A stretch of 64,000 nt of DNA from Litorivita sp050633545. Lineage in GTDB: Bacteria > Pseudomonadota > Alphaproteobacteria > Rhodobacterales > Rhodobacteraceae. The notes under the pieces were generated by a model. The model saw only the letters and a list, made by a program, of their open reading frames with translations, was not told the DNA's origin and made no database searches. Positions 1 to 7,494 of the stretch are shown piece after piece. Made by a program: the position numbers and the translations under genes. Within the stretch, counting starts at the first letter, position 1. Each line of letters opens with the position of its first letter. The DNA lies in NCBI GenBank assembly GCA_050633545.1, contig JBOEGS010000004.1, positions 62,001 through 126,000 of the forward strand, written 5' to 3'.

Positions 1-90
1 CAAGGCGTTCGCGACGCGGATGATGGCATGGGCAAGCCATCCCAAAAGGGCGAGGCTCGCGGCAGTGTAGATGGCAATATAGATCAACAT
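1..90 (-). CDS. Small membrane protein, partial (runs off the left edge)
   Basis: Thirty codons read leftward from an ATG at 90 to the window edge with no stop. The start is MLIYIAIYTAASLALLGWLA, a strongly hydrophobic segment that looks like a membrane helix. An AAGGAG ribosome site lies about 8 nt upstream. It is the last visible gene of a leftward set that begins with the GbsR-type regulator at 1115. I do not recognise the family, and the C-terminus is outside the window. Confidence 0.6.
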   Translation of the reverse strand, partial: MLIYIAIYTAASLALLGWLAHAIIRVANAL

Positions 91-120
91 TTGATGTCTC
101 CTTTCAAAGAGGCGGGAGGG

Positions 121-546
121 CTATTGCATGGCATCGCGGTAGAGCGGATTCATGAACGCCCGATAGAGATAGGCAAAGGTGGCGCCCCAGATCGGGGCAA
201 AGATCAGGCCAAAGGCGAGCAGATACGGTATGCTGTCGTCTATGGTGCCTCGCGGCGCGAAATGTGCGGCGCCAGAGGCCGCGATCACGAGCGCGGCATT
301 GGCGGCGAAGGCGAGGCAAGCGATGTCGCCTGCACGCGCGGGGCGGCGCGACAGATGCCAAAGAAGCAGGGGCGTGCCGACAATCAGGTAGACCGGCGCG
401 CCAAGGATCAGTGCGAAAACGGGCACCACCAGAACGCAGCCAAGCACGGTCACGAGCAGCGGCGCAGCGATTAGCGCTGCGACAAACGCGATGATGTCCA
501 CGGCGTAGTGCGGGCGGGCGTCGGTATCTTCGATGTTTTCTGTCAT
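121..546 (-). CDS. Four-helix integral membrane protein, unknown function
   Basis: A 141-residue protein with about four hydrophobic stretches (near residues 16-35, 38-62, 74-95 and 106-130) and short polar ends, so it is probably an inner-membrane protein. No catalytic motif is visible. It lies 32 bp downstream of the GbsR/MarR-type regulator and 30 bp upstream of another small membrane protein, all in one direction, which suggests a single operon under that regulator. I cannot name the family. A link to envelope stress or osmotic response would only be a guess from the regulator's family. Confidence 0.65.
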   Translation of the reverse strand: MTENIEDTDARPHYAVDIIAFVAALIAAPLLVTVLGCVLVVPVFALILGAPVYLIVGTPLLLWHLSRRPARAGDIACLAFAANAALVIAASGAAHFAPRGTIDDSIPYLLAFGLIFAPIWGATFAYLYRAFMNPLYRDAMQ

Positions 547-578
547 GAGAGAAATCCTTAGGCAAATTTTTTAGAGCA

Positions 579-1115
579 TCACCCGTCCTTGCCCGATTTG
601 GGCAAGAAGCGCGCGATGCGGGCGCCGAGCTTGAGCATCGCCAATTGCGTGCCGCGCGGCAGGCGGGCGATTTCGCCATACCAGTGGTCAAACATCTCCA
701 TCGTATCGAGCGTTTCCTTGAACCGCGCTTTGACGGCGGCGGGGGTGGCGTCGGCCTCGGCCTCGGCTTGCACGTCGCGCAGGGCGGCGATGGTAGGGGC
801 GAATTCGCGCTCGCGGCGGCTTTCGACCACGGTATTGACCAGATCGAACATGTCGCGGATCGAATGGAAGTGATCGCGGCGATCACCCAGCTTGCGCGAG
901 GATTTCACCATGCCGAGGCTTTGCAATTCCTTCAGGCCGGTCGAGACGTTGGAGCGGGCCAGTGACAGCGTCTCGCTGATGTCTTCGGCGGTCAACGGAT
1001 CGGGCGAGATATGCAAAAGCGCGTGGATTTGCGCGACCGAGCGGTTGGTGCCCCATTTCGCGCCCATCTCCCCCCAGTGGAGGATAAAATTTTGCATGGC
1101 GGTGGTCAGGTGCAT
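579..1115 (-). CDS. GbsR/MarR-family winged-helix transcriptional regulator
   Basis: A 178-residue DNA-binding protein. It has a winged-helix region near residues 25-95 (PLTAEDISETLSLARSNVST followed by a basic wing, KSSRKLGDRRDH) and a helical C-terminal half, as in the GbsR branch of the MarR superfamily. The frame stays open to a GTG at 1202, but that start would lie upstream of a good TTGACA promoter. The ATG at 1115 (MHLTTAMQ) leaves a sensible leader and is preferred. A perfect 6-bp-armed inverted repeat overlaps the -10 region, so autoregulation is likely. It probably controls the two membrane-protein genes behind it and the divergent gene at 1259. The effector is unknown. Confidence 0.75.
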   Translation of the reverse strand: MHLTTAMQNFILHWGEMGAKWGTNRSVAQIHALLHISPDPLTAEDISETLSLARSNVSTGLKELQSLGMVKSSRKLGDRRDHFHSIRDMFDLVNTVVESRREREFAPTIAALRDVQAEAEADATPAAVKARFKETLDTMEMFDHWYGEIARLPRGTQLAMLKLGARIARFLPKSGKDG

Positions 1116-1135
1116 GGGGCGACTCGCATCGTTGG

Positions 1136-1153
1136 TTTCTGTATGAACAGAAA
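1136..1153. promoter_or_regulatory. Palindromic operator TTTCTG-N6-CAGAAA
   Basis: Perfect inverted repeat, TTTCTGTATGAACAGAAA on the + strand, arms 1136-1141 and 1148-1153. It overlaps the likely -10 region of the leftward promoter and lies 21 bp upstream of the regulator's chosen ATG. That is where an autorepressor would bind. Assigning it to the adjacent GbsR/MarR-type protein is inference. Confidence 0.55.
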
Positions 1154-1224
1154 TAACAGAATGCGCGGTATTGTCAAAAAAGATCGCAGTTTGCTTTGAC
1201 ACGGGCGGCGGATTGCGGGCATGA
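1149..1224. promoter_or_regulatory. Back-to-back divergent promoters
   Basis: Two consensus TTGACA -35 boxes point away from each other: leftward at 1172-1177 and rightward at 1196-1201. The leftward one has a TATTTC-like -10 at 1150-1155 (16-bp spacer) and serves the regulator operon. The rightward one has a weak CATGAA/ATGAAA -10 near 1220 and serves the gene at 1259. No TSS is visible from sequence, so the -10 choices are tentative. Confidence 0.5.
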
Positions 1225-1258
1225 AATGCACATTGGAAATTGTTAAGGAGTTAAAATC

Positions 1259-1525
1259 ATGAGGACATTTTTCATCAGCTGGGCTGAAAAACTGGTCGCC
1301 GTTTTGATGGTGCTATTGATTGTCGGGGTGTGTATCGGCGCGGCTGCTGTGTCGGTCTCGGGTCAACCGGGGGCCATGCTCGGGGCGCTGGCGCTGTTGG
1401 TCCTTGGCGCGCTTTACGTGATTATCATCGGCGGCGTCTTGTATCTGGGCTTCGGGATATACCACAATACCCGCCGCACGGCAGAGGCGCTCGAGGCGCA
1501 AAACCGTACGGGTGGCGGGCTTTAA
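1259..1525 (+). CDS. Small two-helix membrane protein, unknown function
   Basis: An 88-residue protein with two clear hydrophobic helices (about residues 11-34 and 41-66) and a short polar tail that is probably cytoplasmic. AAGGAG sits 9 nt before the ATG. It is transcribed divergently from the GbsR/MarR-type regulator, with a shared operator region between them, so it is a likely regulon member. I do not recognise the family. Confidence 0.65.
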   Translation: MRTFFISWAEKLVAVLMVLLIVGVCIGAAAVSVSGQPGAMLGALALLVLGALYVIIIGGVLYLGFGIYHNTRRTAEALEAQNRTGGGL

Positions 1526-1594
1526 CGCAGGCAGGGTCGCAAAAGAAAAGCCGCTCCCTTGGGGCAGCTTTTTGGCCTCTGGGCGGGTGCGGCG

Positions 1595-2206
1595 TTACTT
1601 TTTGCCGATCTTCGGCTCCGTGCCTTGGCGCAGGCGGGCGATATTCGCGCCGTGGCGCCAAAAGATCAGCGCGGCCAAAACTGAGGCCAGCGCGGCCCCC
1701 TCGGGCGCGCCCAAAAGCGCCATCCAAACCGGCCCGAGCAGCGCCGCCACCAAGGCCGATAGAGACGAAATCCGCGAAAGGGTCGCGGTCACCAACCATG
1801 TCGCGCAGGCGGCAAGCCCCGCAGGCCAGAACAGCGCCAGCAACAGGCCAAGGAAGGTCGCAACGCCCTTGCCGCCCTTAAAGCCGAGCCAGACCGGAAA
1901 GCAATGGCCAATGAAGGCCATAAGCCCGGCCAATTGCGCGGCATCCTCGCCCGCGAGGGCGCGCGCCAAAAGAACCGCCACCGCGCCCTTGCCCCCGTCC
2001 AAGATCAATGTCGCGGCCGCGGCTTTCTTCGATCCGGTGCGCAAAACATTGGTTGCGCCGATATTGCCCGATCCGATCTCGCGCAGGTTTCCCAGCCCCA
2101 TCACCCGCGCCAGAACCATGCCGAAAGGGATCGAGCCAAGCAGATAGCCCAGCACCGCCCATAGGCCCAAAATGCCAATCGTGCTGGTCAGTTCAGGCAA
2201 CATCAC
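1595..2206 (-). CDS. plsY: Glycerol-3-phosphate acyltransferase PlsY
   Basis: A 203-residue integral membrane enzyme that transfers the acyl group of acyl-phosphate to glycerol-3-phosphate, the first acylation of phospholipid synthesis. The three family blocks are visible: GSIPFGMVLARVMG with the following REIGSGNIGATNVLR, then DGGKGAVAVLL, then GFKGGKGVAT, spaced by hydrophobic helices. Length is normal. Its ATG overlaps the stop of the upstream pyrX homologue by ATGA, so it is the last gene of the pyrB-orf-pyrX-plsY operon. The later-step acyltransferase plsC is at 45.5 kb. Confidence 0.95.
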   Translation of the reverse strand: MMLPELTSTIGILGLWAVLGYLLGSIPFGMVLARVMGLGNLREIGSGNIGATNVLRTGSKKAAAATLILDGGKGAVAVLLARALAGEDAAQLAGLMAFIGHCFPVWLGFKGGKGVATFLGLLLALFWPAGLAACATWLVTATLSRISSLSALVAALLGPVWMALLGAPEGAALASVLAALIFWRHGANIARLRQGTEPKIGKK

Positions 2207-3492
2207 AGGTCTCCAAACACAAGGGCACCGCCGACCAATGTGGCCCGAACGCGGCCTTGCATCCGCTGTCCGTCAAAGGGGGTGTTTTTGGATTTCGAGT
2301 TGAGGTCGAAGCGGTCGAGGACAAAGGGCGCATCGGGGTCGAAGACGATCAGATCCGCAGGCGCGCCTTTGCTCAAACGGCCCGAGGCCAGCCCCAGCCG
2401 TTTGGCCGGATTGAGCGCCATGGCGCGGAACAGTTGCGGCAGGCTCAATTGCCCCGCGTGATAAAGGCGCAAAGCGGCGGGCAGGAAGGTCTCAAGCGCC
2501 ACCGCGCCGGAGGCGGCCTCCTCAAAGGGCAGGCGTTTGCTTTCCTCGTCTTGCGGCGTGTGCATCGAGGAGATGATATCGATCAACCCTTCGCCCACCG
2601 CTTCGACCGTGGCGATCCGGTCCTCTTCGGCGCGCAGCGGCGGTTTGACCTTAAAGAAGGTGCGGTAATCGGCGACATCCAATTCATTGAGCGTCAGGTG
2701 GTGGATCGAGGTGCCCGCCGTGATGTCGAGCCCGTTGCTTTTGGCGCGCGCCAAGGCGGGCAGGGCGCGGCGGGTGGTGATTTGATCCGCGTGATAGCGC
2801 GCGCGGGTCATCTCCAGCAGGGCAATGTCGCGGTCCAGCCCCATGCGCTCGGCCATGGGCGAGACGGCGGGCAACCCGCGCAGCGAGCCGAATTTGCCGG
2901 AAGTCACACAGGCGCCTTTGGACAGGATCGGCTCTTGCGGGTGGGCGATGACCAGCGCGCCAAGGCTGCGCGCATAGGTCAGCGCGCGGCTCAGAACCTT
3001 GGTGTTGGTGGTCACGCGGTCGCCATCGGAAAATCCGACCGCCCCCGCATCCATCAAGAAGCCGAATTCGGTCATCTCCTTACCATCGCGCCCTTTGGTG
3101 AGGGCGGCGAGGGAATGCACGCGCACCGGGGCGGCTTCATTGGCGCGTCGAGTGGCGAATTCCAGAACTTCGGGGCTGTCGATGACCGGCAAGGTGTCGG
3201 CGCGGGTGACCATTGTGGTGATGCCGCCCGCGGCTGCGGCCATGCCAGCGGAGCGAAAGCTCTCCTTGTGCCGCTCGCCAGGCTCGCCGACCTTGACGCC
3301 GATATCCACGATGCCGGGGGCAAGGCATTTGCCGCCCAGATCATAGGTGGTCTCGGCCTCGGGCGGCTCGCCCGTGCCCGTGGCCGCGATGGTGCCATCG
3401 GCCGCAATCAACAGCCATCCGGCGGCGTCAGTTTGCGCATCGGGGTCGATCAGGCGGGCATGGGTCAAAAGCGTGGTTCGGGCGGGCGTCAT
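2203..3492 (-). CDS. pyrX: Dihydroorotase homologue without metal-site residues (PyrX / PyrC' type)
   Basis: A 429-residue amidohydrolase-fold protein aligned over its full length with class I dihydroorotase, but most metal and catalytic positions are changed. HxH after the first strand is G65-V-K67. The conserved MPNT region reads MVTRADT. The His of the YHxxH segment is Gln237, and the active-site DHAPH is MHTPQ (Met310, Gln314). His184 (AHPQE) and His311 remain. It therefore resembles the inactive PyrC'/PyrX proteins that in pseudomonads act as a structural partner of aspartate carbamoyltransferase. The genes just upstream are pyrB and a small membrane-anchored protein, which suits that role. 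A catalytic dihydroorotase must then be encoded elsewhere. It overlaps plsY by ATGA. Confidence 0.85.
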   Translation of the reverse strand: MTPARTTLLTHARLIDPDAQTDAAGWLLIAADGTIAATGTGEPPEAETTYDLGGKCLAPGIVDIGVKVGEPGERHKESFRSAGMAAAAGGITTMVTRADTLPVIDSPEVLEFATRRANEAAPVRVHSLAALTKGRDGKEMTEFGFLMDAGAVGFSDGDRVTTNTKVLSRALTYARSLGALVIAHPQEPILSKGACVTSGKFGSLRGLPAVSPMAERMGLDRDIALLEMTRARYHADQITTRRALPALARAKSNGLDITAGTSIHHLTLNELDVADYRTFFKVKPPLRAEEDRIATVEAVGEGLIDIISSMHTPQDEESKRLPFEEAASGAVALETFLPAALRLYHAGQLSLPQLFRAMALNPAKRLGLASGRLSKGAPADLIVFDPDAPFVLDRFDLNSKSKNTPFDGQRMQGRVRATLVGGALVFGDL

Positions 3493-3569
3493 GGGGATGG
3501 GGTGTCCTCTTGATGGGGGCGCGGCGCGGCGGTGACTGCGGCGATATAAGGCTTGGCAAAACAGCTCAT
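3489..3569 (-). CDS. Possible 26-residue small ORF chained by ATGA overlaps to both neighbours
   Basis: Between the 190-residue protein and pyrX an ORF begins MSCFAKPYIA and ends in TPSP. Its ATG overlaps the upstream stop (ATGA at 3569-3566) and its own TGA overlaps the pyrX ATG (ATGA at 3492-3489). A GGAG lies 7 nt before its start, inside the upstream gene. This exact fit fills the only gap in the operon and suggests translational coupling from orf190 to pyrX. It may be a coupling peptide rather than a functional protein. Such a short chain could arise by chance, and no homologue is known to me. Confidence 0.4.
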   Translation of the reverse strand: MSCFAKPYIAAVTAAPRPHQEDTPSP

Positions 3570-4138
3570 GTCAGGCTCCAGATCAAGGCCGTGACCGCCA
3601 GCCCGCAGATGACCAAAAGCCCCAGCCACCGGCGCAGCAGGCGCAGGTTCTCGCCCCACTGCGCGCCGGTGCCTGAGGCATCGGGCACAGCGGCGGGGGT
3701 CAAAATGCCTTCGGTGGAACTGCTGTAGATTTTCTCGAAGCTCAACTGCGCGCGCTCTTCATGCAGCAAGGCGGCAAGGCGCAGGCCTTCGATGGGGGCA
3801 AGCTGCGCCGGTCCCGCGACCGCACCGGCGCGCAAGATCAAAACATAGCCCGCAATATTGCCAAGCGCCTTGCTGTTCTCCTCGATCTCTTGCTCGGCAA
3901 TGCCCAGCCCCTCGTGCAGGTAGCGGCCGAGGCCCAGATCGCCAAGGCTGGCCACGTCGAACATCTCGGTGCGCGCGGCGTCGGCCAAGGGCACGCCGAG
4001 GGCGCTTTCGCGCTCAAAGGGCAGGCTGGCGAGTTTGGTCGCCAATGCGTCCGGCAAATCCACGTCGAACACCCGCAGCGTGCCGTGCTCGCCGGCTCTG
4101 ATCTGCAAGGGATCGGACGCTATGGGGGCGGCTGACAT
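3566..4138 (-). CDS. Conserved protein with C-terminal membrane anchor, pyrimidine-operon partner
   Basis: A 190-residue protein. The first ~165 residues are soluble, with a predicted helical region (GLGIAEQEIEENSKALGNIAG), and a hydrophobic helix (about 170-187, LGLLVICGLAVTALIW) ends the chain, so it looks tail-anchored in the inner membrane. Its start overlaps the pyrB stop by ATGA and its stop overlaps the next small ORF, so it is translated as part of the pyrB-pyrX block. I know no biochemical role. The position suggests something linked to aspartate carbamoyltransferase/PyrX, which is inference only. Confidence 0.75.
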   Translation of the reverse strand: MSAAPIASDPLQIRAGEHGTLRVFDVDLPDALATKLASLPFERESALGVPLADAARTEMFDVASLGDLGLGRYLHEGLGIAEQEIEENSKALGNIAGYVLILRAGAVAGPAQLAPIEGLRLAALLHEERAQLSFEKIYSSSTEGILTPAAVPDASGTGAQWGENLRLLRRWLGLLVICGLAVTALIWSLT

Positions 4139-5106
4139 CAGACCAGAGTGCCCATCGCGGCGCGGGCGTTGAAGCGGCGCGCGCGCAGGTTGCGCGCCAA
4201 GGCGTCCATCGCGGCCATGCGCACGGCGACGCCCATTTCGACCTGTTCTTGGATCACCGAGCGGTTGATGTCATCGGCGATGGTGCCGTCGATCTCGACC
4301 CCGCGGTTCATCGGACCGGGGTGCATGACAATGGCGTCTTCCTTGGCATAGGCCAGCTTTTCCGCGTCCAACCCGTAGCGGTGGTAATATTCGCGCTCGG
4401 AGGGGATGAACCCGCCGTCCATACGCTCTTTTTGCAAGCGGAGCATCATCACTACATCGACGCCCTCCAGCCCTTCTTTCATGTCCTCATAGACCTCGAC
4501 CCCGAATTCGGAGATTTGCGAGGGCATCAAAGTGGGCGGGCCGATCAGGCGGATGCGGTTTTCCATTTTGCCCAAAAGCATGATGTTGGAGCGGGCCACA
4601 CGGCTATGGGCGATATCGCCGCAAATCGCGATGTTCAGGCGGTGCAAACGGCCCTTGGCGCGGCGGATGGTCAGCGCATCAAGCAGCGCCTGCGTGGGGT
4701 GTTCGTGCCGCCCGTCGCCCGCGTTCAAAACCGCGCAATTCACCTTTTGCGCCAAAAGGTCCACCGCGCCCGAATGCGGGTGGCGCACGACCAGAAGATC
4801 GGGGTGCATGGCGTTGAGCGTCAGCGCCGTGTCGATCAAGGTCTCGCCCTTTTTGATCGAAGAGGCCTGCATCGACATGTTCATCACATCCGCGCCCAGC
4901 CGTTTGCCCGCAAGCTCAAAAGACGCCAGCGTGCGGGTGGAATTTTCGAAGAACATATTGATTTGCGTCAGCCCCGCCAGAACGTTGGAGCGCTTTTCTT
5001 CGGAGCGGTTCAGATCGACGTAGGTATCGGCGAGGTCGAGAAGGGCGGTGATGTCGGATTGGCTCAGCGGCTCGATCCCGAGAAGATGCGATTGCGTAAA
5101 GCTCAT
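4138..5106 (-). CDS. pyrB: Aspartate carbamoyltransferase catalytic chain
   Basis: A 322-residue enzyme that condenses carbamoyl phosphate with aspartate in pyrimidine synthesis. The carbamoyl-phosphate site FFENSTRT is at about 53-60, HPTQALLDAL at about 137-146, and HPGPMNRGVEI lies near the C-terminus. The frame is open far upstream (to 6069), but homology starts at MSFTQSHLLGI with the ATG at 5106, so the extension is rejected. It is the first gene of a leftward pyrB-orf190-pyrX-plsY operon and is divergent from the UDG homologue. No pyrI is nearby, and PyrX may supply the structural partner. Confidence 0.95.
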   Translation of the reverse strand: MSFTQSHLLGIEPLSQSDITALLDLADTYVDLNRSEEKRSNVLAGLTQINMFFENSTRTLASFELAGKRLGADVMNMSMQASSIKKGETLIDTALTLNAMHPDLLVVRHPHSGAVDLLAQKVNCAVLNAGDGRHEHPTQALLDALTIRRAKGRLHRLNIAICGDIAHSRVARSNIMLLGKMENRIRLIGPPTLMPSQISEFGVEVYEDMKEGLEGVDVVMMLRLQKERMDGGFIPSEREYYHRYGLDAEKLAYAKEDAIVMHPGPMNRGVEIDGTIADDINRSVIQEQVEMGVAVRMAAMDALARNLRARRFNARAAMGTLV

Positions 5107-5301
5107 GTCCCGCCCCCATGTGGTTGTGCCACGCTTATAAGTAGGCGGCGCGCGGGGGGCAAGCTGGGACATGGCGCGGCATCGGGGAGTGGGCGGACAG
5201 AGCGCGAAACACGCAGCGCAGGGCGGATTTGAGAAGGACGCGGCGATAGGGCCTGCAAAGCCGTTTGCCCAAGGGGGGCGGGCAAGGGTAGGGTGGCGCT
5301 T

Positions 5302-6108
5302 ATGGAATCGGCACTCGAATATGATATCGCATTGGCGCAACTGGCGTGGCAGGTCGAGATGGGCTGCGCCGAGGCGATTTGCGAGGCGCCGGTCGACCGG
5401 TTTGCCGCCGAGATCGAAGCCCGTGCGGCGGCGGCGGCCCGCGCTCAGGTGCCCGCCGTAAAGGGCGGCGGCGCACCCGCGCCGGTCATGGCCGAGCCGC
5501 AGATCGATCCCGTCGCGGAGGCTGCGGCCTTGGCCAAGGGCTGCGCTGATCTGGCCGCTTTGGAGGCGGCAATGGCAAGCTTTGCCCATTGCGATTTGCG
5601 GCGCGGCGCGCGGCGCATGTGTTTTGCGGCGGGCAATCCGGCGGCGCGGGTCATGGTGATTGGCGAGGCTCCCGGGCGCGAGGAAGACCGCAGCGGCGCG
5701 GTTTATGAAGGTCCGGCGGGGCGGCTTTTGGACAAAATGCTGGCGGCGATTGATTTGAGCCGCGATGCGCAGGTCTCGGCGCAGGGGGCCTATCTGACCT
5801 ATGCTTTGCCGTGGCGGCCGCCGCAGGGGCGCGATCCGCATGAGGGCGAGATTGCCTGTATGGCCCCTTTCGTGCGGCGCCATGTCGAGCTTGTCGCGCC
5901 TGAGGTGCTGCTTTTGCTCGGGGATGTCGCGGTGCAATCGCTGTTTGGTGCGGCGCAGGACAAAGGGATCGGCAAAGGCTGGGCCGAGGCCTGCGGGCGG
6001 CCCGCTTTGGCGATCACCGCACCGGAGTATTTGCTCACCCATCCGGCGGGCAAACGCGGCGCGTGGCATGATCTGTTGACCTTCAAAGCGAGGCTCGCCG
6101 CGCTGTGA
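5302..6108 (+). CDS. Family 4-type uracil-DNA glycosylase homologue with altered motifs
   Basis: A 268-residue protein. Residues 1-90 are Ala-rich and poorly conserved. The UDG fold follows, with motif 1 GEAPGREED at 121-129 and a WRPP block at 171. Two of the four [4Fe-4S] cysteines of family 4 enzymes are absent: only C97 and C186 stand at the expected places, and W171 replaces one. From memory this is common in alphaproteobacterial members. More unusual, motif 2, normally HPAYLL or HPS, reads APEYLL, so the conserved His is Ala240. Another HP lies 7 residues later (T-H247-P). Activity is therefore uncertain. The ATG at 5302 is chosen over an in-frame GTG at 5293. Its stop overlaps the next gene's GTG. 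Confidence 0.8.
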   Translation: MESALEYDIALAQLAWQVEMGCAEAICEAPVDRFAAEIEARAAAAARAQVPAVKGGGAPAPVMAEPQIDPVAEAAALAKGCADLAALEAAMASFAHCDLRRGARRMCFAAGNPAARVMVIGEAPGREEDRSGAVYEGPAGRLLDKMLAAIDLSRDAQVSAQGAYLTYALPWRPPQGRDPHEGEIACMAPFVRRHVELVAPEVLLLLGDVAVQSLFGAAQDKGIGKGWAEACGRPALAITAPEYLLTHPAGKRGAWHDLLTFKARLAAL

Positions 6109-6695
6109 GGGGGCGTGCCCTCGCCCTTTGCACGGTGCTTTGCATGACCCTTTGGGCGGTCATGGCGCAGGCCCAAGACGCAGAAGGGGCGCTTTCAGGC
6201 AATGACTATGCAGGGCTGTTTGAACGCTATGCGGATCAGGTCGAGCAGCCTGCGCCGGATCAACGTATCCTCGAACTTGACGGGCCGGTGATCCTTCGCG
6301 AGGTGCGCCGCGCGGACGGGCGCCTGCGCTACACTGCGGTCGATCAAAGCAGCGGCGGCGCGGCCGGATGTTTGCTCAGGGTCTTGGCCGAGGCAAGCGC
6401 GGTGGTCAAATCCTGCCCCGATGTCTTGCCCGAGGCGGCGGGTTTGCGGCTCAATGCCTCCTTGCGGCGCGCGGCGCAGTTTTATGCCGATAATGCCTAT
6501 CCCAAACGCGAACTTTCCGAGCTTGAGGCGCAGATCGCGGCTTTTATCGACGGGCGCACATCCTCTTCGATCTGCAGCGCGCTCAAAGACGACCAGATGC
6601 AATTTCTAGAGGCCCTGTCGAGCCCGTCATCACAGCGCAGCATTGAAAAATCGCTGGCGCAGCCGCGCCTGCCGGTGATGCACCCTTGCCTTTGA
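6105..6695 (+). CDS. Secreted protein of unknown function
   Basis: A 196-residue protein with a signal peptide (residues 1-24, cleavage after ALA-like MAQAQ) and a mature part with four cysteines (GCLLR, KSCPD, SICSAL, HPCL) that could form two disulfides in the periplasm. No catalytic motif is recognised. The GTG start overlaps the TGA of the UDG homologue (GTGA), so the two are co-translated. No functional link between them is evident. Confidence 0.65.
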   Translation: MRGRALALCTVLCMTLWAVMAQAQDAEGALSGNDYAGLFERYADQVEQPAPDQRILELDGPVILREVRRADGRLRYTAVDQSSGGAAGCLLRVLAEASAVVKSCPDVLPEAAGLRLNASLRRAAQFYADNAYPKRELSELEAQIAAFIDGRTSSSICSALKDDQMQFLEALSSPSSQRSIEKSLAQPRLPVMHPCL

Positions 6696-6770
6696 ACGCG
6701 GCCATCTGCCCTCTGGACCTTTGAAGCGCGCACTGGCAGCGTGGCGTAAACAGCCAAAGGAGCGCAGATC

Positions 6771-7313
6771 ATGGCCGGTATCGACGAGAGCAAAGAGTTT
6801 TTGGCGCTGCGCATCGCGGTTATGACCGTTTCGGACAGCCGCGGATTGGCCGAGGATCGCTCGGGCGATACGCTGGTCCAGCGGATCGAGAGCGCGGGGC
6901 ATATTGTGGCGGCGCGGGTGATTTTGCCCGACGAGCGCGGCGAGATTGCCGATCAGCTGCGCGCATGGATCGACGACCCCGAGATCGACGTGGTGATTTC
7001 CACCGGCGGCACCGGATTGACGGGGCGCGATGTCACGGTCGAGGCGCATCGCGACGTTTATGAAAAAGAGATCGACGCCTTCGGCACGGTGTTCACCATC
7101 GTTTCGATGCAAAAGATCGGCACATCGGCGGTGCAAAGCCGCGCGACGGGCGGCGTGGCGGGGGGCACCTATCTGTTTGCCCTGCCCGGCAGTCCCGGGG
7201 CGTGCAAGGATGCTTGGGACGAAATACTTTGCTATCAACTCGACTACCGTCATCGCCCGTGCAATTTCGCCGAGATCATGCCGCGGCTCGAAGAGCACAA
7301 GCGGCGCAAATAA
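6771..7313 (+). CDS. moaB: Molybdenum cofactor biosynthesis protein MoaB
   Basis: A 180-residue cytosolic protein of the MoaB/MogA fold, which binds molybdopterin and catalyses or assists its adenylylation. The family blocks are visible: AVMTVSDSRG near the N-terminus, STGGTGLTGRDVT at about 79-91, and the C-terminal ALPGSPGACKDAWDEIL. A ribosome site (AAAGGAG) precedes the ATG. A strong hairpin follows the stop. Cofactor genes mobA and mobB lie 14 kb to the right, not in an operon with it. Confidence 0.93.
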   Translation: MAGIDESKEFLALRIAVMTVSDSRGLAEDRSGDTLVQRIESAGHIVAARVILPDERGEIADQLRAWIDDPEIDVVISTGGTGLTGRDVTVEAHRDVYEKEIDAFGTVFTIVSMQKIGTSAVQSRATGGVAGGTYLFALPGSPGACKDAWDEILCYQLDYRHRPCNFAEIMPRLEEHKRRK

Positions 7314-7318
7314 ACGCG

Positions 7319-7355
7319 GCGCGGCGCGATTTATGCGACGGAAATCGCGCCGCGC
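7319..7355 (+). terminator. Long hairpin after moaB
   Basis: Perfect 12-bp stem, GCGGCGCGATTT at 7321-7332 and AAATCGCGCCGC at 7342-7353, extendable by two pairs outward, with a 9-nt loop. It starts six bases after the moaB stop. Only a weak T-rich stretch follows (TTCGTATCATTT), so it is a terminator-like or 3'-stabilising hairpin rather than a textbook terminator. Confidence 0.6.
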
Positions 7356-7494
7356 TTCGTATCATTTCATAACACCATTGTGGCTTGTCCATTCGCCGCG
7401 CGCGGATAGAGTGCTATGTTGGAGAGAAAACGCGCTTAGCTGCACCGCTTGGGGGATAGGCGGGCGCGGCGCGGTGATGAGGAAGTGACCAAAC

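Noticed and set aside
2008..3513. 501-codon rightward open frame
   Set aside because: Antisense to pyrX and plsY; composition is typical of a shadow frame.
5107..6069. N-terminal extension of pyrB (to 643 residues)
   Set aside because: Family homology begins at the ATG at 5106. The extension is antisense to the UDG homologue and rich in Arg/His/Pro.
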